Source of the DNA: Chloranthus sessilifolius
Lineage: Eukaryota; Streptophyta; Magnoliopsida; Chloranthales; Chloranthaceae
Reading direction: 5' to 3'
Length of the DNA stretch: 64,000 nt
Assembly: GCA_021018995.1 (NCBI GenBank)
Contig: CM037593.1
Span: 15,032,088 to 15,096,087 of the forward strand
Shown here piece by piece: positions 34,201 to 44,657 of this stretch. Each line of letters begins with the position of its first letter. Position 1 is the first letter of the stretch. The notes below the pieces were generated by a model. It was not told the origin of the DNA. It saw nothing but the letters and a program-made list of their open reading frames with translations, and searched no databases. Made by a program: the position numbers and the translations under genes.

Positions 34201-35691
34201 AGAGTATACGCAATGTTCTTATAGGCGGCCGGGGCGGCTTGTGACGGGGCCAATACTCGAGCTTGCAGCATGGTGCTTGGGGCACGACATGTGGTGCCAG
34301 GAGGGCACACGACATGGGGGCCAAGAGGGCCTTGTGACGTGGTCGTGCTGCGGGGACGCGATACAGTCGCATGGGGGGGGGGGGAAGACCCGGGAGCGAC
34401 GCGGTCGTGACACGGACGTGACACAGCCAAGGTGGGTTAACGATGCAAGAGGCGTTGCGGTATGTCAAACCAAGGGGTTTGAGGTCCTCTTGTCATTCTG
34501 GCTGAATGACTGTTTTACCCTTCTATGTGGGAGAGGAGCTGAAGAGTTGCCTTCTACCCACACGGGGCCTTGCGTTGCCAGAGGGGGCGCAAGTGTCTCC
34601 TAGGCCTGAAAGGGTGGGCCTAGGACGTCGACGCAGCGATGTCGTGTGGCACCTAAGGGAGGTTGAAGTATGGCTCCGGACTACGCGTCGCGGTGCATAC
34701 GACTGGGCAACCTCGAGAGAAGAACACCAACGCAGCGTGGGACCCAGTTGAGCACGACAGCACGTGAGCCAAGGATAAACTAGTAATTTAACGCACGAAG
34801 GCGGCATGGGGACTCGATTGAACTGGCACGCCAGGCACACAGTACCGTGGGCTTGGTTCGGTATGTGAGCAAGACATGGTGGCATGGGGAGCTGCATGCC
34901 AAGATTGTTGCGAAGCGAGGTACTAGTGCAGTGCACAGGGTGAAGCTTGAGCAGGCCAAGTTTAGCACAGTGGTGCAAATGGCGTGTCGTAAGGGGCACG
35001 ATAAGTTGGGTGGTAGGCCGCGAAACAGAGGTAACCATGTTGGGGGAGTTCCCGTCCTCTAGGCGGGTGGTATCAGAGCTGATGTGTAGATGGCTTGGTA
35101 TCGTCAGGTTGACCTAGCGAAGCGTGCGTTAGGTGCCGCACGGGACTGAGGTTGCGGAAGTGCGACCCGGTGAAAGGCTGCCCGAACGGTTCGGGGCCTC
35201 GGTTTAGCCCAGGCGGCTTCCCGGGTGGACCAGGTCAGGGGCGCTCGCCTGGCTGCTTTAAAGTCAGGGCGAGGCGGAGCGATTGATAAATTAACGAGCT
35301 TTTACCGTGTCGGGTCAAGTTATCAGAAAGTCGGGCATATCCTATTTTTTTATTAGACACCACCCAACTCGACCCGTCGATGACCCTTAAACTTTAAAGC
35401 CCTTATTGCCTAGGGATAATGGCTACTTACCGACATTTATACACCATAATGGTGTTTAAATGATCTTATACCACTAAAGTTAAGACTTTTAATCTCACAC
35501 TGTTGAAGTGTGATTATCATTATGCCACATGGTGAATATTTGTGATCAATCTAAATTGTCCAAGTGGCAATCTATCATTCAAACATGTCTTAGCCCAAAG
35601 AAATATGCCTATAAGTGGATTTGAATCATACGATTGATGAGCTTATCAGTGGATTTAAATGTTATATACGTTTATGTTGAAATAAAATATG

Positions 35692-35743
<52 letters not shown>

Positions 35744-35840
35744 TTACTTCGGGGCTGCCCGGATCTTGGGGTGCCTGCCTGGGCGCCTCCCAGCGACTTC
35801 CGCCTAAACATCCACCCGAACCAGCCCAACGACTTTGAGA
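34200..35840. mobile_element. GC-rich insertion separating integrase from chromodomain
   Basis: About 1.6 kb of markedly GC-rich DNA (34200-35330), then AT-rich sequence with an (AT)n tract (35695-35742). At 35069 TGGTATCAGAGCTG matches the 3' end complement of initiator tRNA-Met, the usual primer-binding site of plant LTR elements. This suggests an LTR-leader fragment in the + orientation. TTTATACACCATAATGGTGTTTAAA at 35440 resembles a phrase at 14760. Long ORFs here are not recognisable proteins. Confidence 0.5.
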
Positions 35841-36385
35841 TCATCGAGTAGATGTTTGAAAAGGATTGCTAGGAGGTGGGGTTGAGCCTAGATAAGGAAC
35901 TAGGTTTTTCACATTGAATGTTGAGCTAACTCCCATATCTTGAGGTAGCTCGAGAACATATGCATTAGGGCCACTCCTTGCCACAATCCTGAAAGGTTTT
36001 GCACCCCGAGCTTGGAGATTCTTCACGATTCCTGATGGAAATTGTTCAGGCCTAACTCGAACCATCACATGATGATCAATTTGGAATTCCTTGAAGCGCC
36101 TATGCAAATCCGTCGATAATTTGTAGTTATCATTGCTCCAATTAATTTACGTCTAACTTCAGCATGCAAATTATGAATATGACATGGAAATGCATCCACA
36201 GACTTGAATGTACTGTGAGATGCAGACATGAGGATTAAATCTAAGGGTGTTCTAGGCGTATGATCATGTACCAATGAACCTATTGACGAAATTGTTATAT
36301 CAAACTCAGCCATGGGTAAGATAGAATCCCAAGTCCTAATGTGATCGCTGATAAAACATCGAAGGAAATTGCCTAAACTCCTGGG
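35841..36385 (-). pseudogene. Gypsy integrase C-terminal part
   Basis: Two minus frames overlap. 36481-36065 gives LGNFLRCFISDHIRTWDSIL and, after a gap, HNLHAEVRRK. 36107-35841 gives MHRRFKEFQIDHHVMVRVRP, FPSGIVKNLQARGAKPFRIV, YVLELPQDMGVSSTFNVKNL. This is the integrase-to-GPY/F region of Ty3/gypsy pol. RT, RNase H, protease, gag and the 5' LTR are absent. The element stops at about 36385, where copia coding sequence begins. Confidence 0.85.
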
Positions 36386-38390
36386 ATACAGACTACTGCT
36401 GTAATGGTATATGTTGGTGATATTATCATCACTGGGGATGACAGTGATGAAATCCATGGATTGAAGCATTATCCGAGTCAAACTTCCGAAATAAAAGATT
36501 TGGGGCTCCTAAAATATTGCCTTGAAATTGAGGTAGCAAGATCTAAGAAGGGAATTGCATTGTTACAGAGAAAGTATACTCTAGATTTGTTTTATGACAC
36601 ATGCATGTTGGGTTCTAAACCTGCGATTAATCCCATTGAGCATAATCATCGGTTGAATGGAGAAGAAGGTGAACTCTCAAGAACCCGCACATTTACCAGA
36701 GGCTCGTAGGGAAACTCATTTATCTGACTATGACTTGGCCTGACATTGCCTACGCAGTGAGTGTTGTGAGTAATATATGCACTCACAGAGTGTATCTTGA
36801 TGCAGTGCATTGGATCTTGCAGTACTTAAAGGGAATCCAGGTAAAGGGCTCTTATATAGCAATCATGATCATCTTGATGTAGAGATATTTACTGATGCAG
36901 ATTGGGCCGGGAGTCTAGACGATAGAAGGTCTACTACCGGATATTGTACTTTCCTTGAACGCAACTTGGTAACGTTGAAATCTAAGAAGCAGCAAGTGGT
37001 ATCGAACTCTAGTGTAGAGGGGGGGTACAGAGCCATGTCCCAAGGGGCTAGAAAGGGATTGTGGTTGAAACACATCTTGGCCGATTTGGGAATCAATGTT
37101 CATTTACCTATGATTCTCTATGGGGATAATTGATGTGGACATCCAAAATCGCCCAAGCGACTTCTAAATCGCCCAAGCAAATTTTGAGTCGATACTTTAG
37201 TGAGGTTGTGTTTTTATTAATTTGCTTTAGGTATAGTTTCCTTATTTAAACTGTTTACGGGTCAAGCACATATATGTGACCTTTGACCATTAAGTTCATC
37301 ACTTTCAGTGCAGTCATTAGAAAAGTAGCCATAACTCTTTCAATAAATGTCGCGATTCTTGTCTTGTTGGAAAGCTACTTCGATAAGCTTTCGAACAAGA
37401 CTAATTTTGCATCAATCGGACATCGTTTGTCCTTTCAAAAGTGGTCTCGTAATAGAAAAACGGGGTTAATGGTGAAATTAATTATGACCGTTAGATTAGA
37501 AAAGTTTTAATGGTTATTTAGGAATTTATTTTTTAGGGTTTCTTGGCCCATATAAAGTCATGTAAAGACTTTATTTAATTTAGTTGATTGATTAATGAGA
37601 TTGAGAGCTTGCTTTTGTGCAAACCCTAGAGTTCTTGTGAAGAGTTTTCAACTGAAAGAGTGAACCTTTCAAAATTCGAGGAGCGAATCTTCGTTTTATC
37701 TTGCGCTTGGTGCGAAGCCGACGTACATCCTTGGTGTGAAGCTTTAGAATCTTTTGTGTAAAGCCTCGAAACCCTATCTTTTCCTTTTACCATCTTAATT
37801 ATTGTTAGGTGAATGATTTTCTTTTTATTTCTTTGATAAAAATTCAAAATACTAAAATTCTTATTTGTTTAGTTGCTGGGTTCTTTTCTCACACCTTATT
37901 ATTGCTATATTCTTTGATTTTCCCTTGAATTAATCAAACCTGTCGGACCTTTAATTTCTTCAAACCCTAGAGGAGTCAAGAGACGATCCCGCAATTGTTG
38001 TTTGGTGTCCTAGACTATATCAAAACTAGCGTTCCCTCATCGGAGCCGTTTTTCTAATGCATGTGAGCGCTAAAATTGATTTACACCAATTGCCTTAATT
38101 AAATTTCTTAAATTATTTAATGTGGTTGGGTAATTTGAATATTTCCTCTATTCAATTAAATCTGAAATTAATCCCCAAATTCGCATAAATAGGGTTTTAG
38201 CGTTGTCTTGCATCAATAATGAAGCAGCCCACCATATTACAAAGAACCCGGTCTTCCATGAAAGAACCAAGCACATTGAAGTGGATTGCCCCTTTGTCAG
38301 AGAGGGTGGAATCAAATGAGATTACCAATTTGGTTTGAAGATCAACTGGCAGATATTCTTACAAAGGGTGTTGGAGGAAGTAGACTGAGT
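36386..38390 (+). pseudogene. Ty1/copia RT-RNase H remnant, split by a solo LTR
   Basis: The frame from 36404 reads VYVGDIIITGDDSDEIHGLK (the YVDD-like catalytic box of copia RT), then LGLLKYCLEIEVARSKKGIA. After frameshifts it continues into RNase H: IFTDADWAGSLDDRRSTTGY and LVTLKSKKQQVVSNSSVEGG. At 37130 a solo LTR interrupts the codon run. The frame resumes at 38221 with [20 protein letters not shown] and DCPFVREGG. Gag, protease, integrase and most of RT are missing. Confidence 0.88.
37131..38215 (+). mobile_element. Solo LTR (gypsy-like family) inside copia RNase H
   Basis: It starts TGATGTGGACATCC and ends TTGTCTTGCATCA. The 5-bp TSD ATAAT is perfect (37126-37130, 38216-38220) and the copia frame is continuous when the LTR is ignored. 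It contains the CGCCCAAGCGACTTCTAAAT repeat near its start and GATAAGCTTTCGAACAAGAC, shared with the LTR at 40188. Confidence 0.92.
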
Positions 38391-38401
38391 GATATATATA
38401 T

Positions 38402-38661
38402 TTTTTTGGGTATGATATATTTGTCTTGGTGTGTGTATTGATCCACTGTGGGCATAGATAGTTAAGTTGGTATGTGTGAGTACATTTATTTCTATCCTCT
38501 TTATGTAAGTTGGTGTGCCAACAGCAGATTGTAACTAAGTGGTATAAATATTACTGAATGAAGGGTTTGAGGATAATAACTCAACCCTATTTTCCTTACA
38601 CTTCTTCTTCTTCCTCTTTCCTCACCTAAACCTAACCCTAATAGTTATAAGGAATTTAAAT
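38402..38661 (+). mobile_element. Ty1/copia 3' LTR
   Basis: It begins in a T-run in place of TGTTGGG, then matches the 5' LTR at 29269 through CACCTAAACCTAAC. TCCAC follows at 38662-38666 and also precedes the 5' LTR (29264-29268), so it may be the 5-bp TSD. The LTR would then end without the canonical CA, so the right edge is tentative. Confidence 0.7.
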
Positions 38662-38874
38662 TCCACGAGTTTTATGCTAAGTATAACTGACAACTAATTA
38701 CAAAAACTGCCATTAATGAGTAGCATACACACCAAGCCTACGTACAACACTTAACGACTATGTACACACCAATAGAAATACAACTACTGCAATAAGTATC
38801 CCAATAGATATGGTTCGTGAATTTTTCACATAGGTTGTAGACTTCTGGAATCTCATCAGGTGTCATATCTTCAT

Positions 38875-39192
38875 CATGGTATATAAACTCGGCTGATACC
38901 GATGCAAATCAGCTATACGTATCGATTTCATCAAGAACCAATACTGATACCACCCAAATAAAGGTTTCAGGGGGGTATCGGTCTAGAGTATCGGTATTGA
39001 CCGATACACATCCGTCTCAGTAGATGCTCTTGATACGTCTCAGGAATCAGCCGATACATCATTTTTTAGATTTTTTTATTTTTTAAATTATAAAAAAGAA
39101 ATCCCGTATCGGCTGATGCGTATCCTTATCAGCTGATACATATCGGTATCTCGGGGGCCGATATCCGCTACAATACTGAGTGAAATACCTTG
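38875..39192. mobile_element. hAT-like MITE, TATCGGCCGATA subfamily
   Basis: The ends CATGGTATATAAACTCGG and GTGAAATACCTTG are flanked by a perfect 8-bp TSD ATCTTCAT (38867-38874, 39193-39200). The 318-bp body holds CGATACACATCCG, GTATCGGTCTAGAGTATCGG, GCCGATACATC and GTATCGGCTGATGCG words. Confidence 0.92.
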
Positions 39193-39229
39193 ATCTTCAT
39201 ACACTTTACGGAGTGGTTGGAGGAACGTG

Positions 39230-39564
39230 GTTTTCACTAGTGTTAAAATCAGCTCCGGTTCTTGGATGCCTGCAATAAATTTCTGAAAGTTAAAAGATTT
39301 TCACCCTCATTGGAATATTTGGGTTGAGATTCTTCCCTAACTGGTAGAAGCACCACTTTTATAGCATTTTTGTGAAAAAGTAATTTTCTTCCCCTTGTGA
39401 ACGATGTCACAGTCATATTTCCATGGCTGTCCAAGTAATAACGAAAGTGCATTCATGGGGGCGCCACATCTTGTAGGTTGTGGATTTATTTTTGATGCCA
39501 TTTCTTGTGACACTGTTTTTACTGCTTCCACTATCGCTAATAATGATGCACAGTGTATGTACAC
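39230..39564 (-). pseudogene. Ty3/gypsy protease-region relic
   Basis: The minus frame from 39564 reads CGAPMNALSLLLGQPWKYDC followed by DIVHKGKKITF. It resembles the LLGRPWQYDRDVVHDG.. block that follows the aspartic protease in plant gypsy polyproteins. It is short and ends in a frameshift. Confidence 0.65.
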
Positions 39565-39870
39565 TACATTTAAAAACTCAACTGAGTCACTGTCTTGGCT
39601 GAGTTTCGAGTAAATTCGGTTACAAACTCGAAATTTCTAATTTTTCGAGTAATTCTGTGGGCCAATGAGGTGACTTGGCCGAGTTAACTCAAGTAACACG
39701 AAAATGAGACTTGTGGGACATTTTAAAATGTTAAAGAGAATAGATGTAAAAGCCTTTGTTTAGGTTTTCATGGGTTTATATCGAATGAAGAAGTAAAAAC
39801 GTAGAGAGAAGAAGGAGAGAAAGAAGGGGAAGAAGGTCGTCCTGCACAAATATTAATTATCATTATTATT
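39560..39870 (+). mobile_element. 5' end fragment of a hAT of the ACTCG subfamily
   Basis: TACATTTAAAAACTCAACTGAGTC starts a zone rich in GAGTTTCGAG, AACTCG and TCGAGT words. An AG-rich leader (GAGAGAAGAAGGAGAGAAAG) then parallels 30254-30600 of the complete hAT. No right end nearby. The rest to 40187 is AT-rich and includes a CACATGGTGATTC hairpin at 39917. Confidence 0.5.
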
Positions 39871-40187
39871 ATTATTTGTTTTTGATTCACTATCAAATAC
39901 AAAATAAAAACTATGACAGTGAATCACATGGTGATTCACTGTATTTGACTGTGAATATGTAACAATATGAATTTTCTTAAATCTATTTAATGGTGTTAGA
40001 TGTGTTTTGCACTATACACGGTGTTAGCGCTCCACACTAAAATCTACACTACCTTAGAAAACCTTATTTAAGTGCGTAACTCTTTTCTTCTTTTTTTATT
40101 CTAATTTTTTAGAAAACCCTAGCTGTCTCTTATTCTTCTGTTCTCTTAAGAAACCCTAGCCATGACAACTCCTTCATCTCAACTCAC

Positions 40188-41218
40188 TGACGGGGATATC
40201 ATGATCAATAACATCGGACTTCGAATGCAAAAACGTTTTAGTTGATTAAGATTCTTTTAATAAGTGGTTTGTTTTAGGATTAGTTTCCTTATTTGAATCA
40301 ATTATGGGTCAGACACATATATATGATATGTGACTATTAATCCCGTCACTTTCTGTATAACCATCGGAAAAGTGGTTATAAGTCTATCAATATATGTCAG
40401 AATTGTGTGATTCTTGTCTTGTTAGAGAGCTTCTTCGATAAGCTTTCAAACAAGACCAATTTCTTCTCAATCAGACATCGTTTGACAAAGTGGTCGCATA
40501 AAAAAAATTGGATTAATAATGAAATTAATTGTGACCGTTAGATTAGAAAGTTTTAATGATTGATTAAGAGTTTTATTTTAAGTGGTATTCTTAGGGTTTT
40601 GGTTTGCCTATTTAAAGGCTTGTAAACAACTTTATTATAATTTTAATTAATGAAAATTTGAGAGTTGCTTTTGTGCAAACCCTAGAGAACTTGTGAATCT
40701 TTCAAAACTTGAGTGTTTATGCATTTCTCGTGTGACTTAGTATGAAATCGACGTGCAGTCTTGCTGCGAAGCCTTGGAAATCCTTGGTGTGAAGTCTTGG
40801 ACCTCTATCCTCTTATTTCATCTTTTCTCTATTTATCATATGGTAATATTTTTTTCATTGCTTTTATAAATTCCTAAACCCCCAAAATATTAGTATTTTC
40901 AATCTTTTGATCTACCCTTTTATTTATTTTAATCTTTCAAGCCTTATTTATTCACCCGAGAGGAATTAAGAGACGATATCATGATTATCGCTTGGTACCC
41001 TAAACTAGAACAAAACTCGAATCCTTCTTCAGATCCGTTTTTCTAGATCGGAAAATTTTAATACATGCGAACGCTAAATTGAGTTACTCTAATTGTTTAA
41101 TTAAATTCTTTAAACTTCTTTATGTGTTTGGGTGATTTCAAATATTTTCATTATTCAATTTAATTTGTGGTTAATCCAAAACTTGCATAATTAGGGTTTT
41201 AGCGTTTGTCCCGCATCA
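40188..41218 (+). mobile_element. Solo LTR (gypsy-like family)
   Basis: It starts TGACGGGGATATC and ends TTTGTCCCGCATCA, flanked by a perfect 5-bp TSD CTCAC (40183-40187, 41219-41223). It shares GATAAGCTTTCRAACAAGAC, GAAATTAATTRTGACCGTTA and TTAGGGTTTTAGCGTT with the LTR at 37131. Confidence 0.92.
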
Positions 41219-41635
41219 CTCACCCTTCCTAAAACTCTCTAGTCTTCTCAAAACGTTCGTGTGTTCAAAAGAACCGCCGCAATTTATTTCCACCAACGAG
41301 ATCAAGTAGGAAGAAGAAGAAATCTGGGACGAGCTATCATGTTGGACGTCGATCTATTCAACCCTAATTGCTGTAGATCTACCGTTCACACTTTAACAGG
41401 TGGGTACCCATCAATCCATTCTATTCTTCTCAGATCCCGTCGCATAGGGTGCGTTCGATCGCCTATCTACGGGCTAAATAAATGAACCCATATATTTTTG
41501 TTATAAATATTATTATGAAAGAGAATGAAATGGCTAACCCTAATTATGATTTTGTTTTAATTAAACTTTTTGTTCTTCGTTTCCTTGTTTGAATATTATT
41601 TTTGGAACCCTAATATTTATTGAAATCTCTGAAAC
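41219..41635. other. Flank of solo LTR, leader-like, no gene called
   Basis: Joined to the left flank (AAACCCTAGCCATGACAACT) this is CT-rich leader-like DNA with a short frame only. It could be a decayed host exon or another retroelement. Confidence 0.3.
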
Positions 41636-42104
41636 CGATTGATCGATTTCTATTTACGATCGATCGACTCTGGACCGAATCGACTTTGCATATTTTCTAT
41701 CTATATTCATCGATTGACTCTATACTCATGATCGATCGATTCTGGACCGAGTTGACTTTGCATATTTCGTTATATTTCCGATCGATCGATTCTGGATTGA
41801 GACTAATTTATATATCCACTTTATAATTTCGATCGGTTGACTCCAAAACTGATCGGTCGATTTCTTATGTTCGATCGATCGATTCTGGATAGAACCGATT
41901 TACCTATTCATTTTAAATTCGATCAATTGAGTCTAATTTCCGATTGATCGATTATGAGCTGAACTAAATGACTTCTTTGTATTAATTTTGATTGATCGAT
42001 TCAAATAACCAATTGATCAATCGATTCTCGTCCGAACAAACGTTGAAGTCTACTTCATATTTTCGATCGATCGATCCCGATACCGATCGATCGATTCTTC
42101 AACA
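41636..42104. repeat. Array of CGATCGATCGATT palindromes
   Basis: About 14 near-palindromic CGATCGATCGATTCTGG or CGATTGATCGATT words occur in 470 bp, in mixed phase. Several are followed by ACCGARTYGACTTTGCATAT, giving longer units of about 50-100 bp. The same core occurs as paired palindromes in the solo LTR at 27345. Confidence 0.85.
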
Positions 42105-42512
42105 TGGTAATACCCAATTTTATTATAATCCAGTGTATGGACCTTTTACGCTCTTTTATACACCCGTTTGAGACTCGACCCGCGATGATTTGGACCCAGA
42201 TTTCATACCCGACTTGTGGTCTAAGGTTTCGAAACATCGATGTCTTTTGGTAGAGTATCAAATACTCTACCCCGGTTTATCACGTCCAAAACTTTTAATG
42301 CATGCTAATCACAAGAATGTTTCGATCGATAGTCGTGATTTACCTCACTTGAAATTGCAATATCTTTCAATTTGTGCATTAAATTATAGTAATCTATATA
42401 TATCAATTTTATCGCTTCAACGTGACCTCTTCGATAGCATGAAGAGTTAGAAATTCGATGCCCTCGTGAAAATCGAACTCTAACCTCCACGTTCTCAAAT
42501 TCACACTAATAA

Positions 42513-42520
<8 letters not shown>

Positions 42521-42581
<61 letters not shown>
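42521..42581. repeat. (AT)n microsatellite at the LINE 3' junction
   Basis: About 30 AT units abut the LINE 3' end. A second tract (46611-46648) abuts its 5' truncation point. Other AT tracts in this region lie at 43697-43732 and 49245-49298. Confidence 0.95.
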
Positions 42582-42585
<4 letters not shown>

Positions 42586-42679
42586 AAACGATAACAAAGC
42601 AGTATATTAAGATAAAAAAAGAAATGGAACTTACCTCGGTGGGTAGTAAGAAACTACCCAAACAAAGAACCCCCCAAAA

Positions 42680-42886
42680 GCACTTAACCTCAAGGGGTTA
42701 GGTGAGTTGGCCAGATACCTTCTTCCAAAAGCAGGAGACGTGAGTTCGAATCCCCTCCCTCCCTTGAGGCCACCCTAGGGATTGATATCCCGTGCTGACC
42801 CGACATGTGCTGAATTTGGGGTGCGCATGTGCCCTTGGGATTAGGCGGGTGCTCTAAGAGTCCCGGATACCCAGGTTATGAAAAAA
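42680..42886 (+). mobile_element. SINE inside the LINE, 16-bp TSD
   Basis: GGTTAGGTGAGTTGGCC (A box-like) and GAGTTCGAATCCC (B box-like) head a 207-bp element ending GGTTATG plus an A-run. The direct repeat AAAGAACCCCCCAAAA flanks it exactly (42664-42679, 42887-42902). The B box is close to the tRNA consensus, so the head is tRNA-derived. Confidence 0.93.
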
Positions 42887-42889
42887 AAA

Positions 42890-43490
42890 GAACCCCCCAA
42901 AAAACTCACCCAGGAACTCGAGCAAGCCGACGAAGAAGCCTATCCCCCACCGCAACCGACAGCCCCACGGGATCCAACCGGCACAACAGTCCCAAAGCAT
43001 CAGAAAATACTGAAGCCCCTCCTTAAAGTCAGCCATCTTCATAGCATTCCAATTAACCATGAAGTCCCGGATATCGCGAATAACCATCGCAAGAGGTTTA
43101 GCCCTTCGTCTGAACACTATTGTTCCTCTCAACCCATATAGCCTAAAACACAACATACACGATCATAGGCCATAAGTCGTTCCTCTAATCCTCTACCCCA
43201 CTTTCCTTCCACATGTCCATTTAGACCGGCCGACCCAGGATAACCCCAGTACACATTAAAGAGGCCAAAGATCTTATACCAAACCTTGCGCGCAAAGGAA
43301 CAATGAAGGAGGATATGCGCTGCCGATTCCCTCCCCCTCATACATAGGAGGCATTTGTTTCGCACTGGGATGTTTCTCCTTAAAAGTTGGTCATGAGTTA
43401 AAATTCTCCCCTGCACAATAGTCCATATGGAAAAATTTAATCTTGGGAGGAATCTTGATTCTCTAGAAGTCAGCCCACCACTGACCATTG
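42890..43490 (-). pseudogene. LINE ORF2 C-terminal zinc-binding region
   Basis: The minus frame 43488-43129 reads ILTHDQLLRRNIPVRNKCLL, CMRGRESAAHILLHCSFARK, VWYKIFGLF, the C..C...H....C pattern of zf-RVT. It continues in another frame to 42903 (LRGTIVFRRRAKPLAMVIRD). It is the downstream part of the RT pseudogene beyond the hAT-like insertion. Confidence 0.85.
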
Positions 43491-43587
43491 GTACTGCTCC
43501 TCTCCTGCTTCAACAATTGATTATAGAGGGATTTAACCGAAAAGTTCCCTTTGGTTGAGTACTTCTAGAGCCTTTGATCCCTATTAC

Positions 43588-43691
43588 CATAGTCACAAAA
43601 TCGGGGTTCAGTAATAATTCGGCAAAGTTAATCCGGAAAAATCCATCAAAGTTCGGGAAGTTCGGGAACATTTCGGGAAAATAAAAAAAAT

Positions 43692-43734
<43 letters not shown>

Positions 43735-44649
43735 TATATAATATAATTTTATGATTTAGATATATATTTAAATTTTTTTAATATACTTTTTTGAGTAAAA
43801 TATTAAATTACTAAACTATTTGGATATGGATACATGATTATTAATCAAACCGCTCATAACAAATTAATTGAACAATAACAAAAACTACTAAACCAATCAC
43901 AAAATATTAATATCATGATCCATATTCCATAGTTGCATCCCTACATTACAAAAAAATATTAAAATCCATAAATCCATAAATATTAATAATATGAGAAAAA
44001 TCTAGCAAGTTGAAAAAATACTCCAATAATCAGAGCCAAGTGGGGGGAAAATCAGAGCAAGTTGGGGGAAAAATTCAGCAAGTTGGGGAGAAAAAATCAG
44101 AGAAAAAAAATAAAAACTTACAAGAAGATGCAATAAAACTTACAAGAAGATGCAATCTGAGAAAAATCATAGCAAGTTGGGGGAAAAATACTTTAAGAAG
44201 AAGAGAGGTTACGTGAGATGCAGGGTTTAAGAGTTGAGAGAGATGAGACTTGAGAGAGGTCCAACACTCCAGCCGTCCCAGACTCCAGACTCCAAACTGT
44301 GACAAGGAGCAGAGAAAGGTGTTTGAGAGGGAGACTGGGCGATGAAGGGTTTGAGAATTGAGAGAGGACAGACGGGGAGAGAGAGAGGCTTTTAGGTACT
44401 TTTTACTTTAACTTTTTAACTTTTGACCTTTTAGATATATATAATATATAAACCATTAAAAGTTTTTAGCTTTTAACTTTTAACTTTTTAAGTTGCAAGG
44501 AGTATTTAGTTACTTAGCTGACTTCCGCGATGTCCGCGACTTTCGCGAACTTCGGCGATTTTTCCAAAAAATCGTGAATAATTCGTGTTTTGTTCGTTTT
44601 TCACAAAAATCGTGAATTATTCAATAATTCGGCAATTTTTGTGACCATA
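43588..44649. mobile_element. hAT-like element, CGAATTATTC subfamily
   Basis: The ends CATAGTCACAAAATCGG and (complement) TATGGTCACAAAAATTG are flanked by a perfect 8-bp TSD CCTATTAC (43580-43587, 44650-44657). Both subterminal zones carry AATAATTCGGC, CGTGAATTATTC and TTCGGGAA words. The interior has an AG-rich segment with an AGCAAGTTGGGGGAAAAAT minisatellite (44030-44190) but no transposase. TIR and TSD tie it to the CATAGTGACAAA elements. Confidence 0.9.
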
Positions 44650-44657
44650 CCTATTAC

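Noticed and set aside
34523..35038. 171-codon open frame on the minus strand, with several overlapping frames on both strands
   Set aside because: It lies in GC-rich DNA where stops are rare; the predicted peptide has no recognisable domain, and frames on the opposite strand are as long.
41636..42104. CRISPR-like regularly spaced palindromes
   Set aside because: Spacing and unit sequence are irregular, there are no cas genes, and the context is plant nuclear DNA.
42409..42597. Frames containing long Tyr-Ile runs, also at 15599, 33462, 35662 and 46293
   Set aside because: They are (AT)n microsatellites translated; not proteins.
42700..42760. tRNA gene
   Set aside because: The A- and B-box-like sequences do not fold into a cloverleaf and sit at the head of a poly(A)-tailed element with a 16-bp TSD, so it is a SINE.
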